Of a stretch of DNA of 64,000 bases, positions 10,440-20,078 are shown in pieces; position 1 is the stretch's first letter, and every line of letters starts with the position of its first letter. The stretch lies in the NCBI RefSeq assembly GCF_003971235.1, contig NZ_CP034661.1:2480001-2544000 (forward strand), given 5' to 3'. The translations under genes and the position numbers were made by a program. Source of the DNA: Chryseobacterium aureum. Lineage in GTDB: Bacteria; Bacteroidota; Bacteroidia; Flavobacteriales; Weeksellaceae. The notes below the pieces were generated by a model that was given only the letters and a program-made list of their open reading frames with translations, was not told the origin of the DNA and made no database searches.

Positions 10440-10476
10440 TACGTACCGGTGTACGTAATTTGAGCTGACAAAAATA
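10440..10476 (-). promoter_or_regulatory. yidC promoter -7 element and leader dyad
   Basis: On the minus strand TATTTTTG (10469-10476) fits TAnnTTTG exactly. Just downstream in the predicted leader is a perfect dyad, TACGTAC-CGGT-GTACGTA (10440-10457), in otherwise A+T-rich DNA. It could be an operator or a leader hairpin. No -33 box at standard spacing was found. Confidence 0.4.
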
Positions 10477-10520
10477 CTGTTTTTTTATCAAAACTCTATG
10501 CTTTACGTTGTTACTATATA

Positions 10521-10556
10521 ATAAACTCAAGCTGAGAATAATCAGCCTGAGTTTAT
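10521..10556. terminator. Hairpin after pyrG, possible terminator
   Basis: ATAAACTCA-A-GCTGA pairs with TCAGC-C-TGAGTTTAT across a 6-nt loop, giving a 14-bp stem with one mismatch, 29 bp beyond the pyrG stop. There is no clear U-tract, so termination may be inefficient or the stem may have another role. Confidence 0.45.
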
Positions 10557-10584
10557 GTGTAGACGTTTATGATAAAATTTTACC

Positions 10585-12192
10585 TTATTTCTTTTCGCAA
10601 GCCTTGATGAAAGCTCTGAACAGAGGATGTGGTGTAGCAACCGTACTTTTATATTCCGGATGATACTGAACTCCTACATAGAAAGGATGATCAGGAAGCT
10701 CAAGTGCTTCTACCAATCCTGTTTCAGGATTCGTTCCTGTGGCAAGGAAACCATTTTTTTCAAACTCCTGAAGATAATCACTGTTGAATTCATAGCGGTG
10801 ACGGTGTCTTTCAGAAATATTTTTGGCTCCGTAGATATCATTTAGTTTAGATCCGTTTTTCAAAGTACATTTCCATGCTCCAAGACGCATTGTTCCTCCT
10901 TTATCCACTACATTTTTCTGTTCTTCCATTAAAGAAATTACAGGATCAGGAGTAGCGGTATCAAATTCCATAGAGTTGGCTTTTGTGTGTCCTAAGACAT
11001 TTCTGGCAAATTCAATGGTCATAATCTGCATTCCTAAACAGATCCCCAGCATTGGAATTTTATTTTCTCTGGCATATTTTGCAGTAAGAACTTTTCCTTC
11101 GATTCCTCTGTCTCCGAAACCTGGAGCCACAAGAATACCATTCACACCTTTCAGTGTATCTTTAATATTTTCTTCTGTAATATCACCACTGTACACCCAT
11201 CTTACTTTTACTTCAGTTTCAAGGTCTGCTCCTGCATGTTTGAATGCTTCGGCAATAGAAATATAAGAATCCTGAAGGGAAACATATTTTCCCACCAATG
11301 CAATTTCAACGGTTTTCTTAGGATTCTGGAATTTTTTAAGGAAACTTTTCCAGTCTTTAAGATCTGCGTCTTTATCACTTTTCAGATCCAGTTCTTTCAG
11401 TACTACATCATCGAAATTCTGTTTCTGAAGATACATTGGAACTTCGTAGATAGTTTCAAGATCTTTACATTCGATAACGTTATCTAAAGGAACGTTACAG
11501 AACTGAGCTAATTTCGCTCTCTGATCTTTAGGGATTTTATGTTCTGTTCTGCACACTAAAACATCTGCCATAATTCCGCTTTCCATCAATTGACGAACGG
11601 AATGCTGAGATGGTTTTGTTTTCAATTCTCCACTTGAAGCCAGGTAAGGCAGTAAAGTAAGGTGAATTACCATAGAATTTTTCTCTCCTAACTCCCATTT
11701 CAACTGGCGAACAGTTTCAATGTACGGTAAAGATTCAATATCCCCTACCGTTCCTCCGATCTCAGTAATAATGATATCGTAGTTCTGCTTGGAAAGCATT
11801 TTAATTCTGCGTTTGATTTCGTTAGTAATATGAGGAATTACCTGAACTGTTTTTCCAAGGAAGTCTCCTTTTCTTTCTTTTTCAATAACAGTCTGGTAGA
11901 TTTTTCCTGTGGTAACGTTGTTGTTTTGGGATGTAGGAGCATCAAGATAACGCTCGTAGTGGCCTAAATCCAGATCCGTCTCCGCACCATCTTCAGTCAC
12001 ATAACACTCTCCGTGTTCATAAGGATTCAAAGTTCCTGGGTCGATATTGATATAAGGATCTAATTTTTGGATCGTTACATTAAAGCCGCGTGATTTTAGT
12101 AGAAGTCCCAGAGAAGCAGAAACGATTCCCTTTCCCAAAGATGAAGTTACACCTCCTGTCACAAAGATGTACTTTGTATTCTTTTTACTCAT
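10585..12192 (-). CDS. pyrG: CTP synthase (glutamine hydrolysing)
   Basis: 535 aa. It converts UTP to CTP using ATP and glutamine. The N-terminal synthetase domain begins KYIFVTGGVTSSLGKG (P-loop region) and contains 'IDPGTLNPYEHGECYVTEDGAE'-type substrate residues. The C-terminal class I glutamine amidotransferase domain has the nucleophile motif GICLGMQ and the 'VQYHPEY' His/Glu. The reading frame is open 25 codons further upstream, but ATG 12190-12192 (MSKKNTKYIF) is preferred because it matches family starts and because the promoter lies inside the longer frame. Confidence 0.97.
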   Translation of the reverse strand: MSKKNTKYIFVTGGVTSSLGKGIVSASLGLLLKSRGFNVTIQKLDPYINIDPGTLNPYEHGECYVTEDGAETDLDLGHYERYLDAPTSQNNNVTTGKIYQTVIEKERKGDFLGKTVQVIPHITNEIKRRIKMLSKQNYDIIITEIGGTVGDIESLPYIETVRQLKWELGEKNSMVIHLTLLPYLASSGELKTKPSQHSVRQLMESGIMADVLVCRTEHKIPKDQRAKLAQFCNVPLDNVIECKDLETIYEVPMYLQKQNFDDVVLKELDLKSDKDADLKDWKSFLKKFQNPKKTVEIALVGKYVSLQDSYISIAEAFKHAGADLETEVKVRWVYSGDITEENIKDTLKGVNGILVAPGFGDRGIEGKVLTAKYARENKIPMLGICLGMQIMTIEFARNVLGHTKANSMEFDTATPDPVISLMEEQKNVVDKGGTMRLGAWKCTLKNGSKLNDIYGAKNISERHRHRYEFNSDYLQEFEKNGFLATGTNPETGLVEALELPDHPFYVGVQYHPEYKSTVATPHPLFRAFIKACEKK

Positions 12193-12207
12193 TAGATTAG
12201 GTTTGTG

Positions 12208-12238
12208 CAAAGTTAGGGGAAAAAGAGATACAAAGCAA
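12208..12238 (-). promoter_or_regulatory. pyrG promoter
   Basis: Minus strand: TTG (12236-12238), 20-nt gap, TAACTTTG (12208-12215), a full match to the Bacteroidota -7 element. Transcription would start about 7 nt downstream, leaving a leader of roughly 10 nt before the ATG at 12192. Confidence 0.6.
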
Positions 12239-12390
12239 TTATTTAGATTTTGAAAATGGAAAAACATCCTTCAAACAATTATAAAACCTGATAAAATTTT
12301 ATCTGTATTTAATCTAATCAAAAGAAATGAAGTGGCAATCTTCCTGTTTTTTCATTAAAAATTCAAAGCAAATTCCAGGCTTTTATAATC

Positions 12391-12424
12391 AAAAAGGTTT
12401 TCCATTTGAGCGGAAAACCTTTTT
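12391..12424. terminator. Terminator downstream of the YceI gene
   Basis: A 13-bp perfect stem (AAAAAGGTTTTCC 12391-12403 with 12412-12424) with an 8-nt loop and T-runs on both strands lies about 20 bp past the YceI stop. Confidence 0.85.
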
Positions 12425-12444
12425 ATATTTTATGTTTTAAGAGG

Positions 12445-13014
12445 TTACTGTTTTACCAGTTCAAAGTAAGCCGTTACCTCAACCTCTTTTGCAATGCCGG
12501 CAGCTGTAGGATCATATTTGATTCCATAATCCAGACGGTTTACGGTAAATTTCGTCTGAATTCCCATCACTTCTTTTCCATCCTTGTTCTTCGTAATTCC
12601 ACCAAAAGTAACAGGCGCAGTAATTTCTTTTTCCACTCCTCTCATGGTCAGTTTCCCTTTAACGATATAATTATTGTTTTTATCTTTGGTTACAGAAGAA
12701 CTTTTAAATTCAATAATTGGATATTTTTCCGCATCAAAAAAATCTTCACTTACCAAATGTCTGTCCCTTACATTAACTCCGGTATTAATGGTAGCAACAC
12801 TTACGGAGAAGCTTAAATCTGCCTTATCCAGACCAGCACCACTGGTAGCTGCCCTTCCGTCAAATTTATCAAACCTCCCCTGCACAAAGCTAATTCCCAT
12901 GTGCTTAATCGTAAAGTTAACAGAAGAATGCATGTGGTCTGCTTCCCAGGTACCTTGCGCAAACGCTGCAACACTTAAAAGCGTAAATATGAAAGATAAG
13001 AATACTTTTTTCAT
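12445..13014 (-). CDS. YceI family periplasmic lipid-binding-like protein
   Basis: 189 aa with a cleavable signal peptide (MKKVFLSFIFTLLSVAAFA). The mature part starts GTWEADHMHSSVNFTIKHMG, the typical first strands of the YceI lipocalin-like beta-barrel. It continues with 'GRFDKFDG', 'DAEKYPIIEFKSSSV' and 'KGKLTMRGVEKEITAPVTF', all family landmarks. YceI proteins bind isoprenoid-like molecules or fatty amides, but the physiological role here is unknown. Its direction is opposite to radA, and the two 5' ends share a 137-bp gap. Confidence 0.93.
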   Translation of the reverse strand: MKKVFLSFIFTLLSVAAFAQGTWEADHMHSSVNFTIKHMGISFVQGRFDKFDGRAATSGAGLDKADLSFSVSVATINTGVNVRDRHLVSEDFFDAEKYPIIEFKSSSVTKDKNNNYIVKGKLTMRGVEKEITAPVTFGGITKNKDGKEVMGIQTKFTVNRLDYGIKYDPTAAGIAKEVEVTAYFELVKQ

Positions 13015-13151
13015 TGTAATGATATTTTACATTAATACTTTAGTTGAATGAAGCTAAGATATGAAAGATATTCCGACCATAAGTACATTAGTTTTTAATA
13101 TTACATGCATTTAGATTCTGATAGAAAAATGCTTTTTTATAACTTCGCAGT

Positions 13152-14501
13152 ATGGCAAAACTGAAAACAGCATATTTCTGTCAAAACTGCGGATCCCAAT
13201 ACTCCCAATGGATGGGACAGTGTAAAAACTGCGGACAATGGAATACTTTAGTAGAAGAGGTGGTGGAAAAACCTTCTCACAAAACCCCTCCTTTCTCAAA
13301 AACCAAACAGCATGTGATCAATATCGTTGAAGTGGAAACGAGTGAGGAACCGAGAATAAAAACACCTTCTGAAGAGCTGAACCGCGTTTTAGGAGGCGGA
13401 ATCGTTTTAGGATCCGTTACCCTGATTGGCGGTGAACCGGGAATCGGGAAATCTACCCTGCTGCTTCAGCTTGCTTTGAAAATGAAGAAAAAAATCTTCT
13501 ATGTTTCCGGTGAAGAAAGTGCATCGCAGATTAAAATGAGAGCGGACAGACTGACGGATATTCAAAACCCGAACTGTTTTCTGTTCACGGAGACTTCATT
13601 AGAAAAAATTCTTCATGAAGCAAAGAAACTGGAGCCGGATTTTATGATTATAGATTCCATTCAGACGCTGCAGTCTCAGCTGATAGAAAGTTCTCCGGGA
13701 ACCGTGTCTCAGATTAGGGAATGTTCCAATGAGATTATCAAATACGCCAAAGAAAACAATACCCCTGTATTTCTTGTAGGCCACATTACCAAAGACGGAC
13801 AAATTGCAGGGCCCAAAGTTCTTGAACACATGGTGGATGTGGTTCTGAATTTTGATGGAGACAGAAATCACCTTTTCAGACTGCTAAGAGCGAATAAAAA
13901 CCGTTTCGGATCTACTTCTGAGATTGGCATCTACGAGATGGTTTCTCAGGGACTGAAGGAAATTAAAAATCCATCAGAAATTCTGATCACTAAGAAATTT
14001 GAAGAGCTTTCCGGAAACTCCGTAGCAGTAACCCTGGAAGGAAACCGTCCCATGCTTCTGGAAATTCAGGCATTGGTAAGCACAGCTGTTTATGGCACCC
14101 CTCAAAGAAGTTCTACCGGATTTGATTCCAAAAGGCTGAATATGCTTTTGGCTGTTCTGGAAAAAAGAGCAGGTTTCCAACTCGGAGCAAAAGACGTTTT
14201 CCTGAATATCACCGGAGGAATAAAAACAGATGATCCCGCACTGGATCTGGCGGTGATTGCTTCCGTTCTTTCATCGAATGAAGATATTGCCATCTCAGAA
14301 CATTACTGCTTTGCCGGAGAAATCGGATTAAGCGGTGAGATACGTCCTGTAGCGCAGGTAGAACAAAGAATTACCGAGGCTGAAAAATTAGGTTATGAGA
14401 AAATATTTGTTTCCAATCTTAATAAAATCCCGAAGAGAAAATTCGGAATCAAGATTGAAGAAGTGAGTAAGATTGAGGATTTTCATGAGAGGCTTTTTTA
14501 A
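13152..14501 (+). CDS. radA: DNA repair protein RadA (branch-migration helicase)
   Basis: 449 aa. RadA promotes branch migration during RecA-mediated recombination. The N-terminal four-Cys zinc finger (CQNC...CKNC, residues 10-28) is followed by a RecA-like ATPase with Walker A GGEPGIGKST (K100) and Walker B 'FMIIDSIQ'. The RadA-specific KNRFGS motif (about residue 256) and a C-terminal Lon-protease-like domain ('ITGGIKTDDPALDLAVIAS') complete it. All expected elements are present at normal length. Confidence 0.97.
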   Translation: MAKLKTAYFCQNCGSQYSQWMGQCKNCGQWNTLVEEVVEKPSHKTPPFSKTKQHVINIVEVETSEEPRIKTPSEELNRVLGGGIVLGSVTLIGGEPGIGKSTLLLQLALKMKKKIFYVSGEESASQIKMRADRLTDIQNPNCFLFTETSLEKILHEAKKLEPDFMIIDSIQTLQSQLIESSPGTVSQIRECSNEIIKYAKENNTPVFLVGHITKDGQIAGPKVLEHMVDVVLNFDGDRNHLFRLLRANKNRFGSTSEIGIYEMVSQGLKEIKNPSEILITKKFEELSGNSVAVTLEGNRPMLLEIQALVSTAVYGTPQRSSTGFDSKRLNMLLAVLEKRAGFQLGAKDVFLNITGGIKTDDPALDLAVIASVLSSNEDIAISEHYCFAGEIGLSGEIRPVAQVEQRITEAEKLGYEKIFVSNLNKIPKRKFGIKIEEVSKIEDFHERLF

Positions 14502-14624
14502 TGGTGAATGGTCAATTTTGCTCCGCAAGTCAATCGTCAATTGAGATGTTGTTAAAAAATTCACAAGCAAAGCAAATTTATTTTTCACCTTTCACGATAC
14601 ACATTTAATTCATACCTTTAAATT

Positions 14625-15218
14625 ATGAATTATCTGGCTCATTCTTTTCTTTCTTTTACCGACGGGCAGATCGTAGGGCAATTTCTCGAAGATTTTATCC
14701 GAAACAGGGAACGTTTTTCTTTTCCTAAAGATATTCAGGACGGAATTACTCTGCACAGAGCCATTGATACATTTACGGATTCCCACCCAGCCATTCATGA
14801 AGCCAAAAAAGTATTTGCTCCTTTGGTAAGACTCTATGCAGGTGCTTTTGTAGATGTTTCGATGGATCACTTTGTAGCCAGAGATTTGTCGTTAAACTCC
14901 CTGGCAGAGTGGAAAGCTCACTCTCTTCATGTTTACAGTGTTTTGAATGCCAATGAGCAGTGGCTGCCGGAAAATTTCAAAACAATGCTTGTCAAAATGG
15001 AGCATGATGACTGGCTTTATAATTACCGTGAAGACTGGGGCATTAAATTCAGCATTCAGAATGTATTGAATAAAGCGAAGTATCTTGATAAAGATATTCC
15101 TGTTTTTGAAGCCTTTTTAAAGAATAAAGATCATCTTCAGCAATGTTATGATGACTTTTTCCCTGATTTATTCGCTCATGCGAAAGGAATTAATACCTTG
15201 ATTCAGTTGGAAAATTAA
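14625..15218 (+). CDS. ACP phosphodiesterase family protein (AcpH-like, DUF479)
   Basis: 197 aa. It matches the family that removes 4'-phosphopantetheine from acyl carrier protein. Visible landmarks are the MNYLAHSFLS start, 'GQFLEDFI', 'GITLHRAIDTFTDSHP' and 'DVSMDHFVARD', whose His and Asp residues fit the HD-like metal site. Length is normal for AcpH. ACP hydrolase activity is inferred from the family only. The 123 bp between radA and this gene hold a short repetitive stretch but no gene. Confidence 0.85.
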   Translation: MNYLAHSFLSFTDGQIVGQFLEDFIRNRERFSFPKDIQDGITLHRAIDTFTDSHPAIHEAKKVFAPLVRLYAGAFVDVSMDHFVARDLSLNSLAEWKAHSLHVYSVLNANEQWLPENFKTMLVKMEHDDWLYNYREDWGIKFSIQNVLNKAKYLDKDIPVFEAFLKNKDHLQQCYDDFFPDLFAHAKGINTLIQLEN

Positions 15219-15465
15219 TATTACCGATTTGCTTAAAACGCAAAGTTGATATTAAAATAGCTTATTAGAAGTGAGCTAAGAAGGAGCGACAAAGTCGCTG
15301 AATAAGCGGAATGGATATGAGTATGCTTAGAAGGAATCAATGAAGTTGATTTTACCTCTGCTTCCTTAACACAGATAAAACAATAATCTAAACCTTGCGT
15401 TAAATTAAAATAATCCAAATAGAGTTGTAGAGCTACTCAACTTTTATAGCTGAATCATGATATGC

Positions 15466-15981
15466 TTAAAACTGCTTATAAAGATAGCGGTTGGGATAGG
15501 TAAGTTTTTCACTGTTTCTTTGTCCGTTCACAATAATATGAACAATATTGATCTGATCATCAAAAAGGTTATATAAAAAACTGACTGCCGTTTCCACTTT
15601 TTTAGGCGCGGGTGCCGGCTCAGACTCCATAAAGATATTTACAGATTCCTGATCTTCTTCGTATCCTATATAATTGACTTTTACAAATTTGTTATCAGCT
15701 TTTAATTTGAAATATTCTGCACAGTACTTCTGTAGAGCATCATTCAGTTTTGCTTTATATTTTTCATCATTAAAATGAAAAGCTCCTCCGTATTTTTTTC
15801 CTAAACTGTTTTCCATGTCATCAAGAAAGAATCTCCCTGTTACTTCAAATGTTCTGGATTTCGCATTATAATTAATTTCTACGGAACCTACATGGTAAGG
15901 GTGAAAGGCCTCCCCTTCCGTAAAACTCTGAAAAACCATCATTAGCAGTAATAAAAAACTCCAAAAAAACTTACGAGACAT
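15466..15981 (-). CDS. DUF6702 family secreted protein
   Basis: 171 aa with an N-terminal signal or anchor (MSRKFFWSFLLLLMMVFQSF). The mature part, 'FHPYHVGSVEINYNAKSR' then 'GRFFLDDMENSLGKKYG', resembles a small Bacteroidota family of unknown function (DUF6702). In related bacteria I would expect it near HupE/UreJ and an M1 peptidase. Both occur here at 19.4-22.5 kb, on the other side of the subtilisin gene. The 247-bp gap to the previous gene shows no coding sequence. Confidence 0.7.
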   Translation of the reverse strand: MSRKFFWSFLLLLMMVFQSFTEGEAFHPYHVGSVEINYNAKSRTFEVTGRFFLDDMENSLGKKYGGAFHFNDEKYKAKLNDALQKYCAEYFKLKADNKFVKVNYIGYEEDQESVNIFMESEPAPAPKKVETAVSFLYNLFDDQINIVHIIVNGQRNSEKLTYPNRYLYKQF

Positions 15982-16008
15982 GTATCTTATTTTACAGCAA
16001 AGATAAAA

Positions 16009-16037
16009 AAAGCAGCAGTTATAGAAACTGCTGCTTT
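16009..16037 (-). terminator. Terminator of the S8 peptidase gene
   Basis: AAAGCAGCAGTT (16009-16020) pairs with 16026-16037 over a 5-nt loop. On the minus strand the stem runs into a U-tract (complement of the A run 16005-16011). Confidence 0.85.
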
Positions 16038-16062
16038 ACTATTTGAATTTGATGATGAAGTC

Positions 16063-19000
16063 TTACTCTTTAATTACTTTTTTCGTAATTTTTGTATGAT
16101 CCTCCAGTACAATGGTGAACAGATACGTTCCTTTTACCAGTTCTGAAACATTAATTCTGCCAGAATTAGCATCTACATTTACAGTTTTCACCAATTTTCC
16201 TGAAATATCATAAATTGTTAAAGCTCCTTTAGAATGTCTTCCCAGTGCTACATTTACAAAATCTTTCGCAGGATTAGGCGTAATGCTCACCTCTGAATTG
16301 ATTTTAACATCTGCTGTTCCCAGGGTAGTTACTGTTTTAACAAAATATCCGCCAAAACCTGTTGTCTGGAAGCTTACTTCCCAGTATTGGTAGGTATCAT
16401 TCCAGATGATGTCTGCAATATCAGGAGTAATTACGGTGGCTGTTCCTCCAAAGGAAGCTACAGTTCCAGTAGTACTTGTGCCTGCATATTTTTCAATAAG
16501 AAGGTTTGCCTTATTGGCTACATCTGTAGGTGAGGTGGGTAGTTTTATACCATTTGTAAGATTATAAGCATCGAAATCAGCCTGTTTGAAATACAAAGTT
16601 ACTTTGCCTGTAGCGGCAGCAGTATTGGTATCAGAATTGATTTCGTATCTTCTTGCCACGTAGTTTGGCTGCGCATTATCCACCCATACTTTTGAGGTCA
16701 CATTTCCCGTAACCGTACTTGCAGTTTCTTTTTCAACTCTTGCAATCAGCTGGCAGGCATTGGTGAAATAATTGTTTCCACTGGTTACGGTGCCGGCTTT
16801 CGTTTGATTGGATGTCGCTAAATTCTTTACTTCAGCTACATTTTCAAACACGGTCGCTCTCATTTTAAGGTCAAATGTTCTGGATGTCCACGTGGTTCCA
16901 TCTGTAGAGGTTTTAGACCTGTTGTTCACCACAGCACTCTCGGCTTTCATGGCAATTCTTCCGCCTAATCCGTTAACTACGATATAAAATTCTTTTCCGG
17001 TTACCATTTGTACATTCAAATCGGAAAGATTTACATAATTCCAGGTAAACCTTTGTGTATTATTAAGCCATGATGTAATGGTTTTGGTAGCAATAATATC
17101 TCCCGGGTTACCATTGGCATTCACTTTTCTGATCTGAATATCTACCGGGATATCCGAAGAAAGTGTAGTACCCGTTAAGAAAGAAAAACCTCCCAGCTTT
17201 CCGGTTAATGTAGGGGTATATCTTACTGCCAGGGCTATATTATCAAAATAATAATTAGATTCCGTATTCGCAATAATATAAGGCTCATCATAGCCTATCG
17301 TCTCAAAATTGGATTTCACACAGCCTAATTCATCAGTGACGGCTTTATAGATATCCAGTTTTCCATATCCCCATCTCATGTTCGGAACCGTACCTGTTGC
17401 ACCGTCCATTCTTGCATTGGCCGTAAGACGGGCTTTCACCTGTGCAGCCGTTAATGAAGGATTGGCCTGAAGCAGTAACCCTACTGCGCCGGCTACTCCA
17501 GGTGAGGACATACTTGTTCCCTGATTTTTCACATAATAATTGGTTCCGGCAATAATATCCGTAGTACCGGGAGAAGAATCAGATGATCTGGATGAAATAA
17601 CATTTTGTCCTGAACCGGCAATCTCAGGCTTTTGAACACCATCTACCCTAGGTCCCTGTGCGCTGAATGAAGAGATAGATTCCTGTGGAGTAAGCGTAAA
17701 ATAGCCGCTTGTTCCGCTATACCAGCTAGCTCTTCCCATGTATGAAGCCACTGTAATTGCATTAGAAGCATTTCCCGGAGATCCTACGATATATTCATTA
17801 TCTCCGTTTTGCAATGTGGTTGCTACGCCCTGGCTGTACAGCCATCCGTGAGTTGTAATCTGCTGTGTTCCGTTATTGGTAATCTCCAACGTATAATTTC
17901 CCTGAACATTGGTAGTACCTGAAGTTCTGGCAACAACCAGCTGAACATATCTTTTGTTATTATCATTTCCCCAGTAATTATACATGGTAGCCGTAATACC
18001 GCCACCCAATATGCTATGAGCAGTATTGGTACTTATATTTTGAGTATACTGCTGTCCGTCAGGAGTTGTTAACTTTGCGGTAACCGGAGTATTGTCATTG
18101 GCATACATAATGAATGAAAATACATTAGCTGCAGAAGTATTGCTGGCTACAGTAAAATTATAGGTCTGAGAGGCATTGGCTGCAATATCCACTTTTATGT
18201 GAAGATTAGCCCCATAATCATTTCCTGCTGAGATCACCACTACTCTTCCTGCTCCAGAGGTGGTAAAACTGTTAACCGCCACTTCATGACTGGAAGTTCC
18301 GTCATGCGCAGTTCCCTGCCCGCCAATACTCATATTGACAACGATAGGTTTGTTGAGTGCAGTCGCTACATTTTTGAAATAAGTTAAAGCATTAATGGTA
18401 TTGGTGGTAGGAAAAGATCCGTTACCTCCTTTTACAAAGACAATGTCTGCATCAGAAGAAAATCCTTTATGCCTTTTGTCGGCAAAAGCAGCGCCATTTC
18501 CTGCGGCAGTACCGGAAACATGGGTTCCATGGCCGTTGATATCATTTTCACGAACGAAACCTGCCGGAGTTCCGTCCAGTTCATCTTCAATCTGTGCTCT
18601 GGTATATTCCACACCTGTTGAAAATCCTGTCGGTGCTGTTTCTCCTGCCTGTGCGGTTAACGTCTGATCCCAGATGGAAACAATTCTGCTTTTAGTCTGG
18701 TCATCAGCTTTTCTGAAATCGGGATGCTTCCAGTCTATTCCACTGTCGTAAATCCCTACTAGTACACCTGTGCCGTTATAGGCTGTGTTATTAAAGACAC
18801 CGTCCTGCAAAAGACTGGCCCCGGACTGCGCTCTGCTCACATCATTATGAAGCTCATCAAATTGCGGTGACATTACAGAAGTTACATAAGGCAGCTTCGT
18901 AAGTCTTTCAATATCTTCAATAGTAACTAAGGCTGTAGAAAAGGTCGGAAGCTGGCTTTGTACAAGAAAACCATCGGCTTTCAGTTTTTCAGGTTCTTTA

Positions 19001-19281
19001 GTGTAGATAATACATGAGTACATGGTTTGTGCCCCTTTTGAGGTCACTACCAAATGCTGGTCAAGCTTCATATCGGGACGTTCCAGTTCTTTTACAGATC
19101 TTCCGTTAGTGATACTTTCTTTATTTTTCAATAAAATATCAAACCGGGAATCTAATTTTTGAACCTGTCCGTAAAAAGCATAGGAATATAATCCCATAAA
19201 TGCTGCGGCTGCATTTCGCAGAACTTTCGTTCCTCCGGGCGAAATGTGTACTTTTGTAGAGAATAATTTTTTAATATCCAT
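16063..19281 (-). CDS. T9SS-exported S8 (subtilisin-like) serine peptidase
   Basis: 1072 aa. The catalytic triad is visible: Asp179 in VGIYDSGID, His251 in NGHGTHVSGT, and Ser590 in QGTSMSSPGVAG. The oxyanion Asn lies near 'VISAGNDYG' (about 354). An inhibitor-like propeptide precedes the domain (about 85-145), and a PA-like insertion separates the His and Ser parts. The last ~80 residues (SITPNPAKDFVNV ... KGTYLF ... KVIKE) are a type A T9SS sorting domain, so it should cross the outer membrane and be released or attached to the surface. The N-terminus (MDIKKLFSTK...) has an unusually long polar stretch before its weak hydrophobic segment. It is the only gene in its transcription unit. Confidence 0.93.
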   Translation of the reverse strand: MDIKKLFSTKVHISPGGTKVLRNAAAAFMGLYSYAFYGQVQKLDSRFDILLKNKESITNGRSVKELERPDMKLDQHLVVTSKGAQTMYSCIIYTKEPEKLKADGFLVQSQLPTFSTALVTIEDIERLTKLPYVTSVMSPQFDELHNDVSRAQSGASLLQDGVFNNTAYNGTGVLVGIYDSGIDWKHPDFRKADDQTKSRIVSIWDQTLTAQAGETAPTGFSTGVEYTRAQIEDELDGTPAGFVRENDINGHGTHVSGTAAGNGAAFADKRHKGFSSDADIVFVKGGNGSFPTTNTINALTYFKNVATALNKPIVVNMSIGGQGTAHDGTSSHEVAVNSFTTSGAGRVVVISAGNDYGANLHIKVDIAANASQTYNFTVASNTSAANVFSFIMYANDNTPVTAKLTTPDGQQYTQNISTNTAHSILGGGITATMYNYWGNDNNKRYVQLVVARTSGTTNVQGNYTLEITNNGTQQITTHGWLYSQGVATTLQNGDNEYIVGSPGNASNAITVASYMGRASWYSGTSGYFTLTPQESISSFSAQGPRVDGVQKPEIAGSGQNVISSRSSDSSPGTTDIIAGTNYYVKNQGTSMSSPGVAGAVGLLLQANPSLTAAQVKARLTANARMDGATGTVPNMRWGYGKLDIYKAVTDELGCVKSNFETIGYDEPYIIANTESNYYFDNIALAVRYTPTLTGKLGGFSFLTGTTLSSDIPVDIQIRKVNANGNPGDIIATKTITSWLNNTQRFTWNYVNLSDLNVQMVTGKEFYIVVNGLGGRIAMKAESAVVNNRSKTSTDGTTWTSRTFDLKMRATVFENVAEVKNLATSNQTKAGTVTSGNNYFTNACQLIARVEKETASTVTGNVTSKVWVDNAQPNYVARRYEINSDTNTAAATGKVTLYFKQADFDAYNLTNGIKLPTSPTDVANKANLLIEKYAGTSTTGTVASFGGTATVITPDIADIIWNDTYQYWEVSFQTTGFGGYFVKTVTTLGTADVKINSEVSITPNPAKDFVNVALGRHSKGALTIYDISGKLVKTVNVDANSGRINVSELVKGTYLFTIVLEDHTKITKKVIKE

Positions 19282-19431
19282 AATTCATTTTTAAGCAATA
19301 CAATTATACAATTTTTATTTAGAATCAAAATAAAGTAAATTATTAATAATTATTATACGTAAAAATTAAATTAAATAATAAAATTAACAACATTTTAACA
19401 AAACCTTTAAAATATATTTTTTTTAACCAAA

Positions 19432-20010
19432 ATGCAGGATTTTCTTTTTTATTTACATCTGGGATGGGAACATATCATTTCTCTGGATGCCTTAGACCAT
19501 CAGCTTTTTGTTCTTGCTCTCATTGCCGTTTATTCTTACAGTGACTGGAAAAAAATTCTGATTCTTGTCACTGCATTTACGATCGGGCACTCTATTACAT
19601 TAGCTTTAAGCATTCTGGATGTTTTCCGGGTTCCTTCTGATTGGGTTGAATTTCTGATTCCTCTGACTATTGTTGTGACATCATTGGATAATATCCTGAT
19701 GAAAAATCAGAAACAGACTTTAATGCGGGCTAATTACTACCTTGCACTGATCTTCGGGCTTGTGCACGGAATGGGTTTTGCCAATACCGCCAGGGTAATG
19801 ATTGCAAAAAGCCAGAGTATTGCTCTGCCTCTGCTTGGCTTCAATATTGGTCTTGAGCTGGGTCAGATCGTAATTGTGGCTGCTATTTTAATTGTTCTCT
19901 TTATCCTGCTCAATCTTTTTAAAGTGAATAAAAAAGACTGGATTCTGTTTGTTTCTTCCGGAGTATTTGCGCTTTCGCTAAAAATGACTTTGGAAAGAAT
20001 TCCGTTTTAA
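19432..20010 (+). CDS. HupE/UreJ family membrane protein
   Basis: 192 aa with about six hydrophobic segments. The family's His-rich landmarks are present: 'GWEHIISLDALDHQLFVLAL', 'FTIGHSITLAL' and 'FGLVHGMGFANT'. HupE/UreJ proteins are proposed Ni/Co permeases, but in Bacteroidota lineages this gene often sits near an M1 peptidase without hydrogenase or urease genes, so the transported substrate is unclear. It starts 150 bp from the divergent S8 peptidase gene in strongly A+T-rich DNA and ends 68 bp before the M1 peptidase ATG. Confidence 0.85.
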   Translation: MQDFLFYLHLGWEHIISLDALDHQLFVLALIAVYSYSDWKKILILVTAFTIGHSITLALSILDVFRVPSDWVEFLIPLTIVVTSLDNILMKNQKQTLMRANYYLALIFGLVHGMGFANTARVMIAKSQSIALPLLGFNIGLELGQIVIVAAILIVLFILLNLFKVNKKDWILFVSSGVFALSLKMTLERIPF

Positions 20011-20046
20011 AAGTTAAATATTTTTATTATTTCAACTGCTTATTCC

Positions 20047-20054
20047 TATCTTTG
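20047..20054 (+). promoter_or_regulatory. -7 promoter element of the M1 peptidase gene
   Basis: TATCTTTG is an exact TAnnTTTG match, 24 bp before the ATG at 20079. The gene can therefore be transcribed separately from the HupE gene just upstream. No clear -33 box. Confidence 0.5.
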
Positions 20055-20078
20055 ATTATTAATAAATCATTTTCGGTT

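Noticed and set aside
12193..12267. Longer N-terminus for CTP synthase
   Set aside because: The extension covers the pyrG promoter and does not resemble CTP synthase N-termini.
20052..20078. TTG start for the M1 peptidase
   Set aside because: It lies in the TATCTTTG promoter element; the ATG at 20079 gives a proper signal peptide.
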